64,000 nucleotides of DNA, from the NCBI RefSeq assembly GCF_040546815.1, contig NZ_JBEPOO010000001.1:3844001-3908000 (forward strand). Reading direction: 5' to 3'. Within the stretch, counting starts at the first letter, position 1. Every line of letters starts with the position of its first letter. Shown one piece after another: positions 8,283-17,153 of the stretch. The DNA is from Devosia sp. 2618. Lineage in GTDB: Bacteria; Pseudomonadota; Alphaproteobacteria; Rhizobiales; Devosiaceae. The notes below the pieces were generated by a model. The model was not told the DNA's origin and ran no database searches. It was given only the letters and a program-made list of their open reading frames with translations. The position numbers were made by a program, and so were the translations under genes.

Positions 8283-8413
8283 CCATTGTACTGCGCGCTT
8301 GTGCCGCCGCATGCCCAATTGTGGATGGCCGTGAATTGGCTCAAAACACCGCCATGATAATACTAATACGAAGTAAGAAAGACTCTTTAGGGGTTTTGGA
8401 AGGGAAGTAAGAC

Positions 8414-9439
8414 GTGACCCACAAGCCCTTGCTGGCAACCGTTCTTGGCCAACGCCAGGAGCGTCCTCCGATCTGGATTATGCGCCAGGCTGGACGCTAT
8501 CTGCCCGAGTATCGGGAAGTGCGCAGCCATACCAAAAACTTCCTCGAGCTTTGCTATACGCCAGACCTCGCCACGGAAGTCACGCTGCAGCCACTGCGTC
8601 GGTTCGATCTCGACGCAGCGATCCTGTTCTCCGACATTCTGGTCGTGCCAGATGCCTTGGGTCAGAACGTGCGCTTCGAGCAGGGCGAAGGTCCGGTCCT
8701 CGATCCCGTTTCAGCTCAAACCATCGCGGCGCTCAAGCCTGAGCGGGCTTTGGAGCATTTGGCACCAGTGCTGGAGACCGTCCGGCGGCTAGGAGCAGCC
8801 CTGGCGCCTGAAAAGACGCTGATCGGCTTCTGTGGCTCTCCCTGGACAGTGGCGACCTATATGATCGGTGGTCGTGGCTCGACTGATCAGGCGGCGGCGC
8901 GTTTGTTTGCTTTACGGCATCCCGAGGCCTTTGAAGCGCTGATCGATATTCTGGTCGCGACCAGCGTGGATTATCTGGTGGCGCAGTTTGAAGCGGGTGC
9001 CGATGTGGTGCAGCTGTTTGAAAGCTGGGCGCTCAATCTGGATGATGTCGCTTTTGAGGAAAGGGTGATCGGCCCCAATCGCCGGATTGTCGAGGGCGTG
9101 CGGGCCCGGGTACCCAATGCGCCGATCATCGGCTTCCCGCGTGGTGCCGCCGGTAATCTCGCGCGTTACGCCGCCCGGACCGGGGTCAATGCGCTAGGTC
9201 TTGATTATGCAACGCCGCTCGATTTTGCGGTCAAGCATTTGCCGAATACGCTGCCGGTGCAAGGCAATCTTGATCCGCTGCGGCTGGTGGCCGGTGGCGA
9301 TCAGCTCGATGCCCGCGTCGATAGCATCATCGAGGCGTTCTCGGACCGGCCGCATATCTTCAATCTGGGCCATGGCATTGTGCCGGAAACCCCGATCGAG
9401 CATGTGGCGCGGCTGGTTGATCGCGTCAAAAACGGCTAA
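8414..9439 (+). CDS. hemE: Uroporphyrinogen III decarboxylase
   Basis: 341 aa, GTG start with AAGGGAAG ribosome site just upstream. Converts uroporphyrinogen III to coproporphyrinogen III in haem synthesis. The two family signatures are visible: PPIWIMRQAGRYLPEYR near the N-terminus and GFCGSPWTVATYMI in the middle, with the catalytic Asp in ILFSDILVVPDALG. It is the first gene right of the predicted origin, transcribed away from it. Confidence 0.97.
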   Translation: MTHKPLLATVLGQRQERPPIWIMRQAGRYLPEYREVRSHTKNFLELCYTPDLATEVTLQPLRRFDLDAAILFSDILVVPDALGQNVRFEQGEGPVLDPVSAQTIAALKPERALEHLAPVLETVRRLGAALAPEKTLIGFCGSPWTVATYMIGGRGSTDQAAARLFALRHPEAFEALIDILVATSVDYLVAQFEAGADVVQLFESWALNLDDVAFEERVIGPNRRIVEGVRARVPNAPIIGFPRGAAGNLARYAARTGVNALGLDYATPLDFAVKHLPNTLPVQGNLDPLRLVAGGDQLDARVDSIIEAFSDRPHIFNLGHGIVPETPIEHVARLVDRVKNG

Positions 9440-9468
9440 GGCCGCATTGGACTGTTGAGGAGTTCAAA

Positions 9469-9897
9469 ATGTACGAATGGGTCAAGGCGTTTCACGTCAT
9501 TTCGGTGATCGCCTGGATGGCCGGCATGATGTATCTGCCGCGGCTGTTTGTGTATCACGCGCAGTCCGAGGTGGGTTCGGACAAGTCCGAGACCTTCAAG
9601 GTGATGGAGCGTCGGCTCTATCGCGGCATCATCACCCCGGCGATGATTGCCACCTGGATCTTTGGTCTGTGGCTGGCTTTCGGTTTCGGGATTGTCGATT
9701 TTTCGATGGGCTGGATGTGGCTTAAAGCTGTGATGGTTCTGGCGCTGACCGGTATTCACGGCTGGTATGGCGGCCTGTTGCGCGCTTTCCAGCAGGACCG
9801 AAACACCAAGCCGCACACGTTCTTTCGGGCGATCAACGAGATTCCTTTCGTGCTCGCCATCGTCATCGTCATCGCGGTGATCGTTAAGCCATTCTGA
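9469..9897 (+). CDS. hemJ: Protoporphyrinogen oxidase HemJ
   Basis: 142 aa, four predicted membrane spans. Oxidises protoporphyrinogen IX to protoporphyrin IX in bacteria lacking HemG/HemY. Characteristic N-terminus WVKAFHVISVIAWMAGMMYLPRLFVYH (given here as a region at residues 4-30) contains the conserved His, and ERRLYRGIITPAM carries the conserved Arg/Tyr. It follows hemE by 29 bp, which fits successive haem steps; no hemH lies here. Confidence 0.92.
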   Translation: MYEWVKAFHVISVIAWMAGMMYLPRLFVYHAQSEVGSDKSETFKVMERRLYRGIITPAMIATWIFGLWLAFGFGIVDFSMGWMWLKAVMVLALTGIHGWYGGLLRAFQQDRNTKPHTFFRAINEIPFVLAIVIVIAVIVKPF

Positions 9898-9917
9898 CCA
9901 AATCAATTATGACCTAG

Positions 9918-9941
9918 CAAATCGCGCTCCGGCGCGATTTG
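9918..9941 (+). terminator. Hairpin after hemJ
   Basis: Perfect 10-bp arms CAAATCGCGC/GCGCGATTTG with a TCCG loop, 20 bp after the hemJ stop. The following U-tract is poor (TGCTTTCC), so termination may be partial. Confidence 0.6.
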
Positions 9942-9959
9942 TGCTTTCCAACTGGTGGA

Positions 9960-9975
9960 CGTTTCACGTGAATCC
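9960..9975. other. parS-like site (13/16)
   Basis: CGTTTCACGTGAATCC against the parS consensus TGTTTCACGTGAAACA. The left half is good, the right half is degenerate. It lies in the rho leader, about 1.6 kb from the predicted origin. Confidence 0.55.
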
Positions 9976-10137
9976 GTTCGGGATCGGGCGTTTCTGGCTT
10001 GAAAATGCCCCCGGATCACGCTACATGGCATTCAACGCATCCCAAATATCAAGCCGACCTCCCCGGTCGCTGCGCGGTGCCTACCCCTCCCAAAATAGAC
10101 TAGCCGTCCAGATTTCCCTCAAGGGTTTATCCGCTAC

Positions 10138-11403
10138 ATGCAGAATATGAAGCTCAGCGAGCTCAAGGCCAAATCCCCGGCCGAATTGCTGGTGTTCGCC
10201 GAAGAACACGAGGTCGAGAATGCCTCGACCATGCGCAAACAGGAATTGATGTTTGCGATCCTCAAGGAACTGGCCGCCCAGGAAGTGGACATCACCGGCG
10301 AAGGCGTCGTTGAAGTTCTGCCGGACGGTTTTGGTTTCCTACGGTCCCCGGACGCAAACTACCTGCCCGGTCCCGATGACATTTATGTCAGCCCATCCCA
10401 GATTCGTCGCTTCGGTCTGCGGACCGGCGACACGGTCGAAGGCCAGATCCGGTCTCCCAAGGATGGCGAGCGCTACTTCGCGCTGCTCAAAGTAAACACG
10501 ATTAACTTCGAAGATCCCGAGGCGGTTCGCCACAAGGTCAACTTCGATAACCTGACCCCGCTTTATCCTGAAGAACGGCTCCGCATGGAGTTGCCCGACC
10601 CGACCCTCAAGGATCGTTCGGCCCGTCTGCTCGATCTGGTTGCCCCACTGGGCAAGGGTCAGCGCGCTCTGATTGTTGCGCCACCACGTACCGGTAAGAC
10701 GGTACTGTTGCAAAATATTGCACAATCGATCGCCACCAATCATCCCGAATGCTATCTGATCGTCCTGCTGATCGACGAGCGTCCGGAAGAAGTGACCGAC
10801 ATGCAGCGCTCGGTGCGTGGCGAAGTCATCTCCTCGACCTTTGACGAACCGGCATCGCGCCACGTTCAGGTCGCCGAAATGGTGATCGAAAAGGCCAAGC
10901 GCCTGGTCGAACACAAGCGCGACGTCGTGATTCTGCTCGATTCGATCACCCGCCTCGGCCGCGCGTACAACACTGTCGTGCCAAGCTCCGGCAAGGTTCT
11001 CACGGGTGGTGTGGATGCCAACGCGCTGCAGCGCCCGAAGCGTTTCTTCGGTGCTGCCCGTAACATCGAAGACGGCGGTTCGCTGACCATCATTTCGACG
11101 GCGCTGATCGATACCGGTTCGCGCATGGACGAAGTGATCTTTGAAGAGTTCAAGGGTACCGGTAACTCGGAAATCATCCTTGATCGCAAGGTCGCCGACA
11201 AGCGCATCTTCCCGGCGCTGGACATCACCAAGTCGGGTACCCGCAAGGAAGAGCTGCTGGTCGATCCCGATATTCTCAAGAAGATGTACGTGCTGCGCCG
11301 TATCCTCAATCCAATGGGGACGATCGACGCGATGGAGTTCCTGGTCGACAAGGTTCGTCAGACCAAGACAAATTCCGATTTCTTCGACTCGATGAACACC
11401 TAA
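10138..11403 (+). CDS. rho: Transcription termination factor Rho
   Basis: 421 aa hexameric RNA/DNA helicase. The N-terminal Rho-N domain ([15 protein letters not shown]) and the RNA-binding cold-shock-like domain ([29 protein letters not shown] read in parts) are present. Walker A is [15 protein letters not shown], Walker B is [16 protein letters not shown], and the Q/R-loop region follows. ATG at 10138 or 10147. The 240-bp leader holds a hairpin and a parS-like site; rho is often autoregulated through its leader. Confidence 0.97.
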   Translation: MQNMKLSELKAKSPAELLVFAEEHEVENASTMRKQELMFAILKELAAQEVDITGEGVVEVLPDGFGFLRSPDANYLPGPDDIYVSPSQIRRFGLRTGDTVEGQIRSPKDGERYFALLKVNTINFEDPEAVRHKVNFDNLTPLYPEERLRMELPDPTLKDRSARLLDLVAPLGKGQRALIVAPPRTGKTVLLQNIAQSIATNHPECYLIVLLIDERPEEVTDMQRSVRGEVISSTFDEPASRHVQVAEMVIEKAKRLVEHKRDVVILLDSITRLGRAYNTVVPSSGKVLTGGVDANALQRPKRFFGAARNIEDGGSLTIISTALIDTGSRMDEVIFEEFKGTGNSEIILDRKVADKRIFPALDITKSGTRKEELLVDPDILKKMYVLRRILNPMGTIDAMEFLVDKVRQTKTNSDFFDSMNT

Positions 11404-11424
11404 CACTCGTCGTATGATGTATTA

Positions 11425-11463
11425 AAAGAGCGGCATGCTGAAAGGCGTGTCGCTCTTTGCTTT
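11425..11463 (+). terminator. Rho-independent terminator after rho
   Basis: AAAGAGCGGCA pairs with TGTCGCTCTTT (one G-U), followed by GCTTT. It sits between rho and mnmE. Confidence 0.7.
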
Positions 11464-11478
11464 ATCGGGGGCTCCTGA

Positions 11479-12765
11479 ATGACCGACACAATCGTAGCGC
11501 TGTCCTCCGGTGCACCGCCCTCCGGCGTCGCGGTCATCCGCCTCTCTGGCCCCAAAACGGCGGAACTGATCCGTGCTGTCAGCGGTCGCCTGCCGGAACC
11601 CCGCAAGCTGACACTACGCGCTATCGGCGCTGACAGTATGCTCGACCGCGGCCTCGTCGCCTGGTTCCCCGGTCCCCATAGTTTTACCGGTGAAGACTGT
11701 GCCGAATTACAGGTGCATGGCTCCCCCGCCGGCGTTCGCGCCATTCTCAAACTGCTGACGGAGCAGGGCGCCCGCCTGGCCGAAGCCGGCGAATTCACCC
11801 GCCGCGCCTTTGAGAACGGCAAGCTCGATCTGGTCGAAATCGAAGGCCTTGGTGATCTGCTCGATGCCGAAACCGAAAACCAGCGCCGCCAGGCTTTGGC
11901 CCGATTTGAGGGCGGGCTGTCGCAACGCATCGACGCCTGGCGAGATCAACTGCTCGACCTTCGCGCCGAGATCGAAGCGCGCCTCGACTTTTCTGATGAA
12001 GGCGACGTTGCTGACGAGTTGCCGCCAAGCTTTGGTACCAGCCTTCTATCCCTGAAGGCTGACATCACCGAAGCCCTGGCATCGGTGGAACACGGCCGCA
12101 TCGTCCGCGAAGGCATCCGCGTCGCGCTGGCGGGTCCACCCAATGCCGGAAAATCCAGCCTAATCAATGCCTTGGCAAAGTCCGATATCGCCATCGTCAC
12201 CGACGAAGCGGGAACCACGCGCGACGTGCGCGAAGTCCCGCTCGATATCGGTGGCCAGCTCTATATCCTGCTCGACCTCGCCGGCCTGCGCAGCACCGAC
12301 AGCAAGGCGGAAGCCGAAGGCATTCGCCGCGCGCGGCAAGCTATCGAGCAAGCTGACATTACGCTCTGGCTGTCAGCCCCAGACATTGCCGCCACTGGAG
12401 ACGAGGTTTCATCGGCCAACGCTATCCGTGTCGGCACCAAGGCCGACCTTTGTACCGTTGAAGGCGTCGACATCACCGTCTCTGCACAATCTGGCGCTGG
12501 ACTACACGTGCTATTCGAGCGACTTGAAACCATCGGTCAAACTCTCGTCACGGGCGAACCATCCCTGCTGAGCAGAGAGCGCGATCGGCTCGCACTGGAC
12601 GCAGCTATTTCCGCGCTCGATGCATCGCTCACACAGCTACCGACGCCGGAACTCGCCGCCGAAAGCCTCCGCATTGCATCGCAATCACTGGAGCGGCTGG
12701 TCGGGCGGCTGGATGCAGAGCGCGTGCTGGATCGGCTGTTCGCGAGTTTCTGCATCGGAAAATGA
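11479..12765 (+). CDS. mnmE: tRNA modification GTPase MnmE
   Basis: 428 aa. With MnmG it installs the (carboxymethyl)aminomethyl group at U34 of tRNAs. The N-terminal tetrahydrofolate-binding domain starts DTIVALSSGAPPSGVAVIRLSG. The inserted G domain has P-loop GPPNAGKSSLINAL, then DEAGTTRD and NTKAD-type GTKADL. The C-terminal catalytic motif FCIGK is intact. The stop codon lies within a parS site. mnmG follows, as in most alphaproteobacteria. Confidence 0.97.
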   Translation: MTDTIVALSSGAPPSGVAVIRLSGPKTAELIRAVSGRLPEPRKLTLRAIGADSMLDRGLVAWFPGPHSFTGEDCAELQVHGSPAGVRAILKLLTEQGARLAEAGEFTRRAFENGKLDLVEIEGLGDLLDAETENQRRQALARFEGGLSQRIDAWRDQLLDLRAEIEARLDFSDEGDVADELPPSFGTSLLSLKADITEALASVEHGRIVREGIRVALAGPPNAGKSSLINALAKSDIAIVTDEAGTTRDVREVPLDIGGQLYILLDLAGLRSTDSKAEAEGIRRARQAIEQADITLWLSAPDIAATGDEVSSANAIRVGTKADLCTVEGVDITVSAQSGAGLHVLFERLETIGQTLVTGEPSLLSRERDRLALDAAISALDASLTQLPTPELAAESLRIASQSLERLVGRLDAERVLDRLFASFCIGK

Positions 12766-12778
12766 TTCACGTGAAACA
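12763..12778. other. parS site (15/16) overlapping the mnmE stop
   Basis: TGATTCACGTGAAACA differs from TGTTTCACGTGAAACA only at position 3. The first three bases are the mnmE TGA. Confidence 0.88.
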
Positions 12779-12799
12779 CTCACGTGATGCCAGGTGAAT

Positions 12800-12815
12800 T
12801 GATTCACGTGAAACA
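12800..12815. other. parS site (15/16) in the mnmE-mnmG gap
   Basis: TGATTCACGTGAAACA, identical to the copy 37 bp upstream. A third, degenerate CACGTG lies between them at 12781-12786. Confidence 0.88.
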
Positions 12816-12848
12816 TTGGCCTATTGAGCGCGACTGGAGAAAATGACC

Positions 12849-14711
12849 ATGAGCGATTATGCCGTCATCGTTGTAGGAGGTGGCCACGCCGGCTGTGAAG
12901 CTGCGGCCGCCTCTGCGCGCCTGGGCGTTCCAACCGCTCTGATCACCCACAAGTTTGCCACCATCGGCGAGATGAGCTGCAACCCGGCTATCGGTGGTTT
13001 GGGCAAGGGCCATCTCGTTCGCGAGATCGATGCGCTTGATGGCCTGATGGGCCGCGTCGCCGATCAGGCCGGTATCCAGTTCCGCGTCCTCAACCGCCGC
13101 AAGGGTCCCGCAGTGCGCGGACCCCGTGCTCAGGCAGACCGCAAGTTCTATCGTAAGGCTATGCAAGCAGCGATTACATCGCAGGCCAATCTCGACGTCA
13201 TCGAGGGGGAAGTCGACGATATCGAAGTGACCAACGGTGTTGTCAGTGGCGTCGTCCTGCTCGACGGTCGTCGCTTCGGCACCAAGGCTGTGGTTCTGAC
13301 CACCGGTACATTTCTGCGTGGCCTCATCCATAGCGGCGATACAACGACGCCCGCCGGGCGCGTTGGCGAAAAGCCGGTACTTGGCCTATCGACGCGACTC
13401 GAAGCTCTGGGCCTTAGCCTGGGTCGCCTCAAGACAGGCACACCAGCCCGCCTCGACGCGGCCAGCATCGATTTCTCGGTTCTCGACGAGCAGCCCGGGG
13501 ATAATCCGCCCGAGGCTTTTTCGGCATTGACCAAGGCGATCACCACGCCGCAGGTCTCTTGCCATCTGACCCGGACCACGGCCGAAACGCACCGCATCAT
13601 CTCGGACAACCTGCATCGCTCGGCGATGTATTCCGGCCGTATCCAAAGCCGCGGCCCGCGCTATTGCCCGTCCATCGAGGACAAGGTCGTCCGTTTCGCC
13701 GACCGTGATAGTCACCAGATTTTCCTTGAGCCCGAAGGGCTTGATGATACGACGATCTATCCAAACGGCCTATCGACGTCCTTGCCAGCCGAGGTGCAGC
13801 AGGCGTTTCTCGAGTCCATGCCAGGTCTGGAAAATGTCCGCATTGTCCGGCCCGGCTATGCCATCGAGTATGACTATGTCGATCCCCGCGAACTGCGCCC
13901 AACGCTCGAAGTCAAGCGCCAGCCCGGTCTCTACCTGGCGGGGCAGATCAACGGGACGACCGGCTACGAGGAAGCGGGTGCCCAGGGTCTGCTCGCCGGT
14001 GCCAACGCTGCCCTGGCCGCCAATGGGGAGGACCCAATGGTTCTGTCTCGCACCGAGAGCTATCTCGGTGTGATGGTCGATGATCTGGTGACACGCGGCG
14101 TCTCAGAGCCCTATCGCATGTTTACATCGCGAGCAGAGTTCCGCCTGCACCTGCGCGCCGACAATGCCGATCAGCGCCTTACGGCGCTTGGCCAGAAGTT
14201 TGGTCTGGTCGGCGAAGAACGCGCCGACATGTTTGAGCAGAAGGCCGCGGCACTGGCGGCGGGCCGCACTCTGCTCACCAGCTTGAGTGCTTCGCCCAAC
14301 GCCGCGCGTAAGGTCGGCATTGCCGTTAACGAGGACGGGAAGTCGCGTTCAGCCTTCGATCTACTGTCCTATCCCGATGTAAACGCTGCTGACGTCACCA
14401 AGCTTTGGCCGGAAGTCGGGAACATCGAACCAGCGATCATCGAGCAGTTGATGGTTGATGCGCAGTACGCCGTCTATCTGGATCGTCAGAAGAACGACAT
14501 CGAGACCGTGCGTCGGGATGAGCAGAAGCCGATTCCGGACGCCATGGACTATGATTCCATTCCGGGTCTTTCCATGGAGCTACGGCAGAAGCTGCAGCAG
14601 TACCGCCCACAGACTATTGCCCAGGCGCAAGCCATGGACGGCATGACGCCTGCGGCAATCACCCTTCTCCTGGCGGTGATCCGTCGTGGCGAAATGCGCA
14701 AGGCCAGTTAA
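12849..14711 (+). CDS. mnmG: tRNA uridine-5-carboxymethylaminomethyl modification enzyme MnmG
   Basis: 620 aa FAD protein, partner of MnmE. The ATG at 12849 is preferred to 12843 because TGGAGA at 12835-12840 is then at proper distance. The FAD dinucleotide motif is [14 protein letters not shown], followed by [21 protein letters not shown] read in parts; the second signature is [20 protein letters not shown]. The stop TAA shares one base with the rsmG ATG. Confidence 0.97.
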   Translation: MSDYAVIVVGGGHAGCEAAAASARLGVPTALITHKFATIGEMSCNPAIGGLGKGHLVREIDALDGLMGRVADQAGIQFRVLNRRKGPAVRGPRAQADRKFYRKAMQAAITSQANLDVIEGEVDDIEVTNGVVSGVVLLDGRRFGTKAVVLTTGTFLRGLIHSGDTTTPAGRVGEKPVLGLSTRLEALGLSLGRLKTGTPARLDAASIDFSVLDEQPGDNPPEAFSALTKAITTPQVSCHLTRTTAETHRIISDNLHRSAMYSGRIQSRGPRYCPSIEDKVVRFADRDSHQIFLEPEGLDDTTIYPNGLSTSLPAEVQQAFLESMPGLENVRIVRPGYAIEYDYVDPRELRPTLEVKRQPGLYLAGQINGTTGYEEAGAQGLLAGANAALAANGEDPMVLSRTESYLGVMVDDLVTRGVSEPYRMFTSRAEFRLHLRADNADQRLTALGQKFGLVGEERADMFEQKAAALAAGRTLLTSLSASPNAARKVGIAVNEDGKSRSAFDLLSYPDVNAADVTKLWPEVGNIEPAIIEQLMVDAQYAVYLDRQKNDIETVRRDEQKPIPDAMDYDSIPGLSMELRQKLQQYRPQTIAQAQAMDGMTPAAITLLLAVIRRGEMRKAS

Positions 14712-15358
14712 TGAGCGAAACCGACATTATTGCCCGCTATGCGGAGCATTTTACCCGACCACTGGCCGACGTTGCTGCCGATCTGGAATCCTATGCTCAG
14801 CTGTTGCGCAAGTGGCAGGCGGTACAGAATCTTGTTTCACGTGAAACACTGGATGACGTCTGGACACGTCACTTTGCCGACAGCCTGCAGGTACTATCGC
14901 TCTTGAAGCAGGGCGATCATGCCTTTCTAGACTTCGGGAGTGGCGGGGGATTGCCGGCCTTGCCGCTGGCGATCGCGCTCAAAAGCCCGAATCACCATTT
15001 TACGCTGATTGAGCCAAACGGCCGAAAGGTCAGCTTCTTGCGGACGGTTGCCCGAGAACTCGGGCTGATTGTCACCGTGGAAGGTCGCCGCAGCGACCAG
15101 ATTGATTCACGTGAAACACCGGCGCCAGATGTCATTACCTCCCGTGCACTGGCCTCTTTGCCCCAGCTTTGCAGCTGGATGAAGCCGTTTTTCGCGCCCC
15201 AGACGCGTGCCATCCTGCATAAAGGCAGGGAACATGTTGAAGAACTCGCCGAAACGAGTACGCATTGGGACTACGACGTGCTAATAACTGAAAGTGACAC
15301 TGATCCTAGCGGTGTCCTGCTCACGCTCACAAATTTGAGTGCGAAAACAGTTAGTTAG
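14711..15358 (+). CDS. rsmG: 16S rRNA (guanine527-N7)-methyltransferase RsmG
   Basis: 215 aa SAM-dependent methyltransferase. The family segment LLRKWQAVQNLVSRETLDDVW is followed by motif I LDFGSGGGLPALPLAI and the post-I acidic loop EPNGRKVSFLRTVARELG. It is the distal partner of mnmG (1-bp overlap) and upstream of parA. Two parS sites lie inside its coding sequence, so the amino-acid sequence VSRET there is constrained by both codes. Confidence 0.95.
   Translation: MSETDIIARYAEHFTRPLADVAADLESYAQLLRKWQAVQNLVSRETLDDVWTRHFADSLQVLSLLKQGDHAFLDFGSGGGLPALPLAIALKSPNHHFTLIEPNGRKVSFLRTVARELGLIVTVEGRRSDQIDSRETPAPDVITSRALASLPQLCSWMKPFFAPQTRAILHKGREHVEELAETSTHWDYDVLITESDTDPSGVLLTLTNLSAKTVS
14833..14848. 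other. Perfect parS site inside rsmG
   Basis: TGTTTCACGTGAAACA, 16/16 to the ParB consensus, encoding part of LVSRET in RsmG. Confidence 0.95.
15103..15118. other. parS site (15/16) inside rsmG
   Basis: TGATTCACGTGAAACA, 270 bp from the perfect site; encodes part of DSRETP. Confidence 0.88.
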
Positions 15359-15382
15359 CGGCGAACGAGCTGGAGGCCTAAA

Positions 15383-16183
15383 TTGGCGCCCCGTATCCTG
15401 ACACTGGCCAATCAAAAAGGCGGCGTGGGTAAGACCACGACTGCAATCAATCTGGCAACGGCGCTGGCCGCTATTGGCGAGCGCGTGCTGATTGTCGACC
15501 TCGATCCGCAGGGCAATGCCTCGACGGGTCTCGGAATCTCGCGCACAGACCGCGAAGTCTCGTCCTATGACCTGCTGGTCGGCGAGGCGACGGTTGCGCA
15601 GGCCGCGATCATGACCAGCGTGCCCAATGTGGCTATTGTTCCATCGACCATGGATTTGCTGGGCGTTGAGCTGACTATTGCCGGGCATGCCGACCGCGCG
15701 TTCAAGCTGCGCGATGCCTTCAAAAAGCTCAATGATCTGACAATCAATGAGCGCCCGGTGAGTTATATTCTCATCGACTGCCCGCCGTCGCTCAACTTGC
15801 TGACCATCAACTCGCTGGTTGCCGCCGATGCGGTTCTGGTGCCGTTGCAGTGCGAGTTCTTTGCGCTGGAAGGCCTCAGCCAGCTGTTGCAGACCATCGA
15901 GCAGATCCGCTCGACGCTCAATCCGCGTCTGTCGATCCAGGGCGTGGTGATGACGATGTTCGACAAGCGCAACAATCTGAGCGAACAGGTTCTGCATGAT
16001 GTACGCAGCGAAATGGGAGATCTGGTCTATGACACGGTGATCCCGCGCAATGTGCGGCTCAGCGAGGCGCCATCCTATGGAAAGCCGGCGCTGCTTTATG
16101 ATTTGAAATGTGCCGGCAGCCAGGCCTATCTGCGGCTGGCTACCGAAGTGATCCGCCGCGAGCGGCAGCTCAACGCGGCATAG
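15383..16183 (+). CDS. parA: Chromosome-partitioning ATPase ParA (Soj)
   Basis: 266 aa from a TTG start with a well placed GGAGG (15372-15376). The deviant Walker A KGGVGKTTTAINLA is near the N-terminus, with LIVDLDPQGNASTGLG and IDCPPSLNLLTINSL downstream. ParA forms nucleoid gradients that move ParB-parS complexes. It lies 24 bp behind rsmG and 9 bp ahead of parB. Confidence 0.96.
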   Translation: MAPRILTLANQKGGVGKTTTAINLATALAAIGERVLIVDLDPQGNASTGLGISRTDREVSSYDLLVGEATVAQAAIMTSVPNVAIVPSTMDLLGVELTIAGHADRAFKLRDAFKKLNDLTINERPVSYILIDCPPSLNLLTINSLVAADAVLVPLQCEFFALEGLSQLLQTIEQIRSTLNPRLSIQGVVMTMFDKRNNLSEQVLHDVRSEMGDLVYDTVIPRNVRLSEAPSYGKPALLYDLKCAGSQAYLRLATEVIRRERQLNAA

Positions 16184-16192
16184 GAGCCCGAG

Positions 16193-17068
16193 ATGAACGA
16201 CAAGCCCACACGTCTAGGCCGCGGTCTGGCGGCGCTCATTGGGGATATGGCGACCGTTGAGGGCGCCCGCGTCACTGAATCGGGTGGCGTCAAAAAGCTG
16301 CCAGTTGAATTTATCATTGCCAACCGAGCCAACCCGCGCCGTACATTCGATCCGGATCAGCTCGAAGAGCTGACCAATTCGATCCGCGAGAAGGGCGTGA
16401 TGTCGCCGCTTCTGGTTCGTCCGAGCGAAGATCCTAATATTTTCGAGCTGATCGCTGGTGAACGCCGCTGGCGCGCGGCCCAGAAAGCTGGGCTGCATGA
16501 TGTGCCGGTTATCGTGCGCGATGTGGACGACAAGGAAGCGCTCGAGCTCGCCATTATCGAAAACGTGCAGCGCGCCGATCTTAATCCTCTTGAAGAAGCA
16601 ATGGGTTACGGCCAGCTGATCGAACAGTTTGACTATACCCAGCAGGACCTGGCGCAGGTCATCGGCAAGAGCCGTTCGCATGTCGCCAATACGCTGCGCC
16701 TGCTGCGTCTGCCTGAAGATGTACGCGGCATGGTGGCCAGCGGTACGCTGACGGCCGGTCACGCCCGTACGCTGATTACGGCTGAGGACCCAGCGACGTT
16801 GGCGCATCAGATTGTGGCCGGTGGCCTGTCCGTGCGTGAGGCTGAGGCTCTGAGCCAGCAGCGCGATATCGCCGGCACCAAGAAGCCAAGCGTGCCGCAT
16901 GCCGATCGCGATGCCGATACGGTGGCGCTGGAGCGCCGTTTGTCCGACGCTTTGGGGCTTTCGGTGTCATTGGCGCATGGCGATCGCGGCGGAAAGCTGG
17001 AAATTCGCTACAAAACGCTGGAACAGCTTGATGGCATCTGCCTCAAGCTGACGGGCTATGCGAACTAG
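16193..17068 (+). CDS. parB: Chromosome-partitioning CTPase ParB (Spo0J)
   Basis: 291 aa. The start RLGRGLAALIGD matches the ParA-activating N-terminus. The CTP-binding ParB/Srx box contains IRANPRRTFD-like NRANPRRTFDPDQLEEL and GERRWRAAQKAGL. The central HTH (YTQQDLAQVIGKSRSHVANTLRLL in parts) binds parS. The C-terminal dimer domain ends ISLKLTGYAN-like ICLKLTGYAN. Its targets are the CACGTG-centred sites mapped around this operon. Confidence 0.96.
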   Translation: MNDKPTRLGRGLAALIGDMATVEGARVTESGGVKKLPVEFIIANRANPRRTFDPDQLEELTNSIREKGVMSPLLVRPSEDPNIFELIAGERRWRAAQKAGLHDVPVIVRDVDDKEALELAIIENVQRADLNPLEEAMGYGQLIEQFDYTQQDLAQVIGKSRSHVANTLRLLRLPEDVRGMVASGTLTAGHARTLITAEDPATLAHQIVAGGLSVREAEALSQQRDIAGTKKPSVPHADRDADTVALERRLSDALGLSVSLAHGDRGGKLEIRYKTLEQLDGICLKLTGYAN

Positions 17069-17082
17069 CTAAAATCGCAAAT

Positions 17083-17098
17083 AGTTTCACGTGAAACT
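17083..17098. other. parS site, perfect 14-bp core, after parB
   Basis: AGTTTCACGTGAAACT is a perfect palindrome; only the outermost base pair differs from the 16-mer consensus. It lies 15 bp after the parB stop. Confidence 0.88.
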
Positions 17099-17110
17099 GC
17101 GACAGAATTG

Positions 17111-17146
17111 AAAAGGGCGCTCCATTGGGCGCCCTTTTTGTTTTTC
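17111..17146. terminator. Terminator between convergent parB and holA
   Basis: AAAAGGGCGC/GCGCCCTTTTT stem with loop TCCATTGG and a T-rich tail; the A-tract on the left makes it usable in both directions. Confidence 0.88.
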
Positions 17147-17153
17147 CGGATGC

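Larger units (their letters stand above)
7972..8413. other. oriC: Predicted chromosomal replication origin (oriC), maf-hemE gap
   Basis: This 442-bp non-coding gap sits between divergent maf and hemE, next to rho-mnmE-mnmG-rsmG-parAB; hemE-adjacent origins are known in Caulobacter, Rickettsia and Sinorhizobium. DnaA-box-like 9-mers, each one mismatch from TTATCCACA: TTTTCCACA 7982-7990, TCATCCACA 7994-8002, TGGGGATAA (reverse) 8126-8134; a looser TGTGGATGG lies at 8320-8328. CtrA-type sites and a GANTC cluster are listed separately. The last ~70 bp before hemE are AT-rich, a plausible unwinding stretch. No perfect DnaA box was seen. Assignment is by context plus motifs, not by experiment. Confidence 0.8.

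Noticed and set aside
12776..12791. Additional parS between the two sites near mnmG
   Set aside because: Only the CACGTG centre is preserved; the arms do not match.
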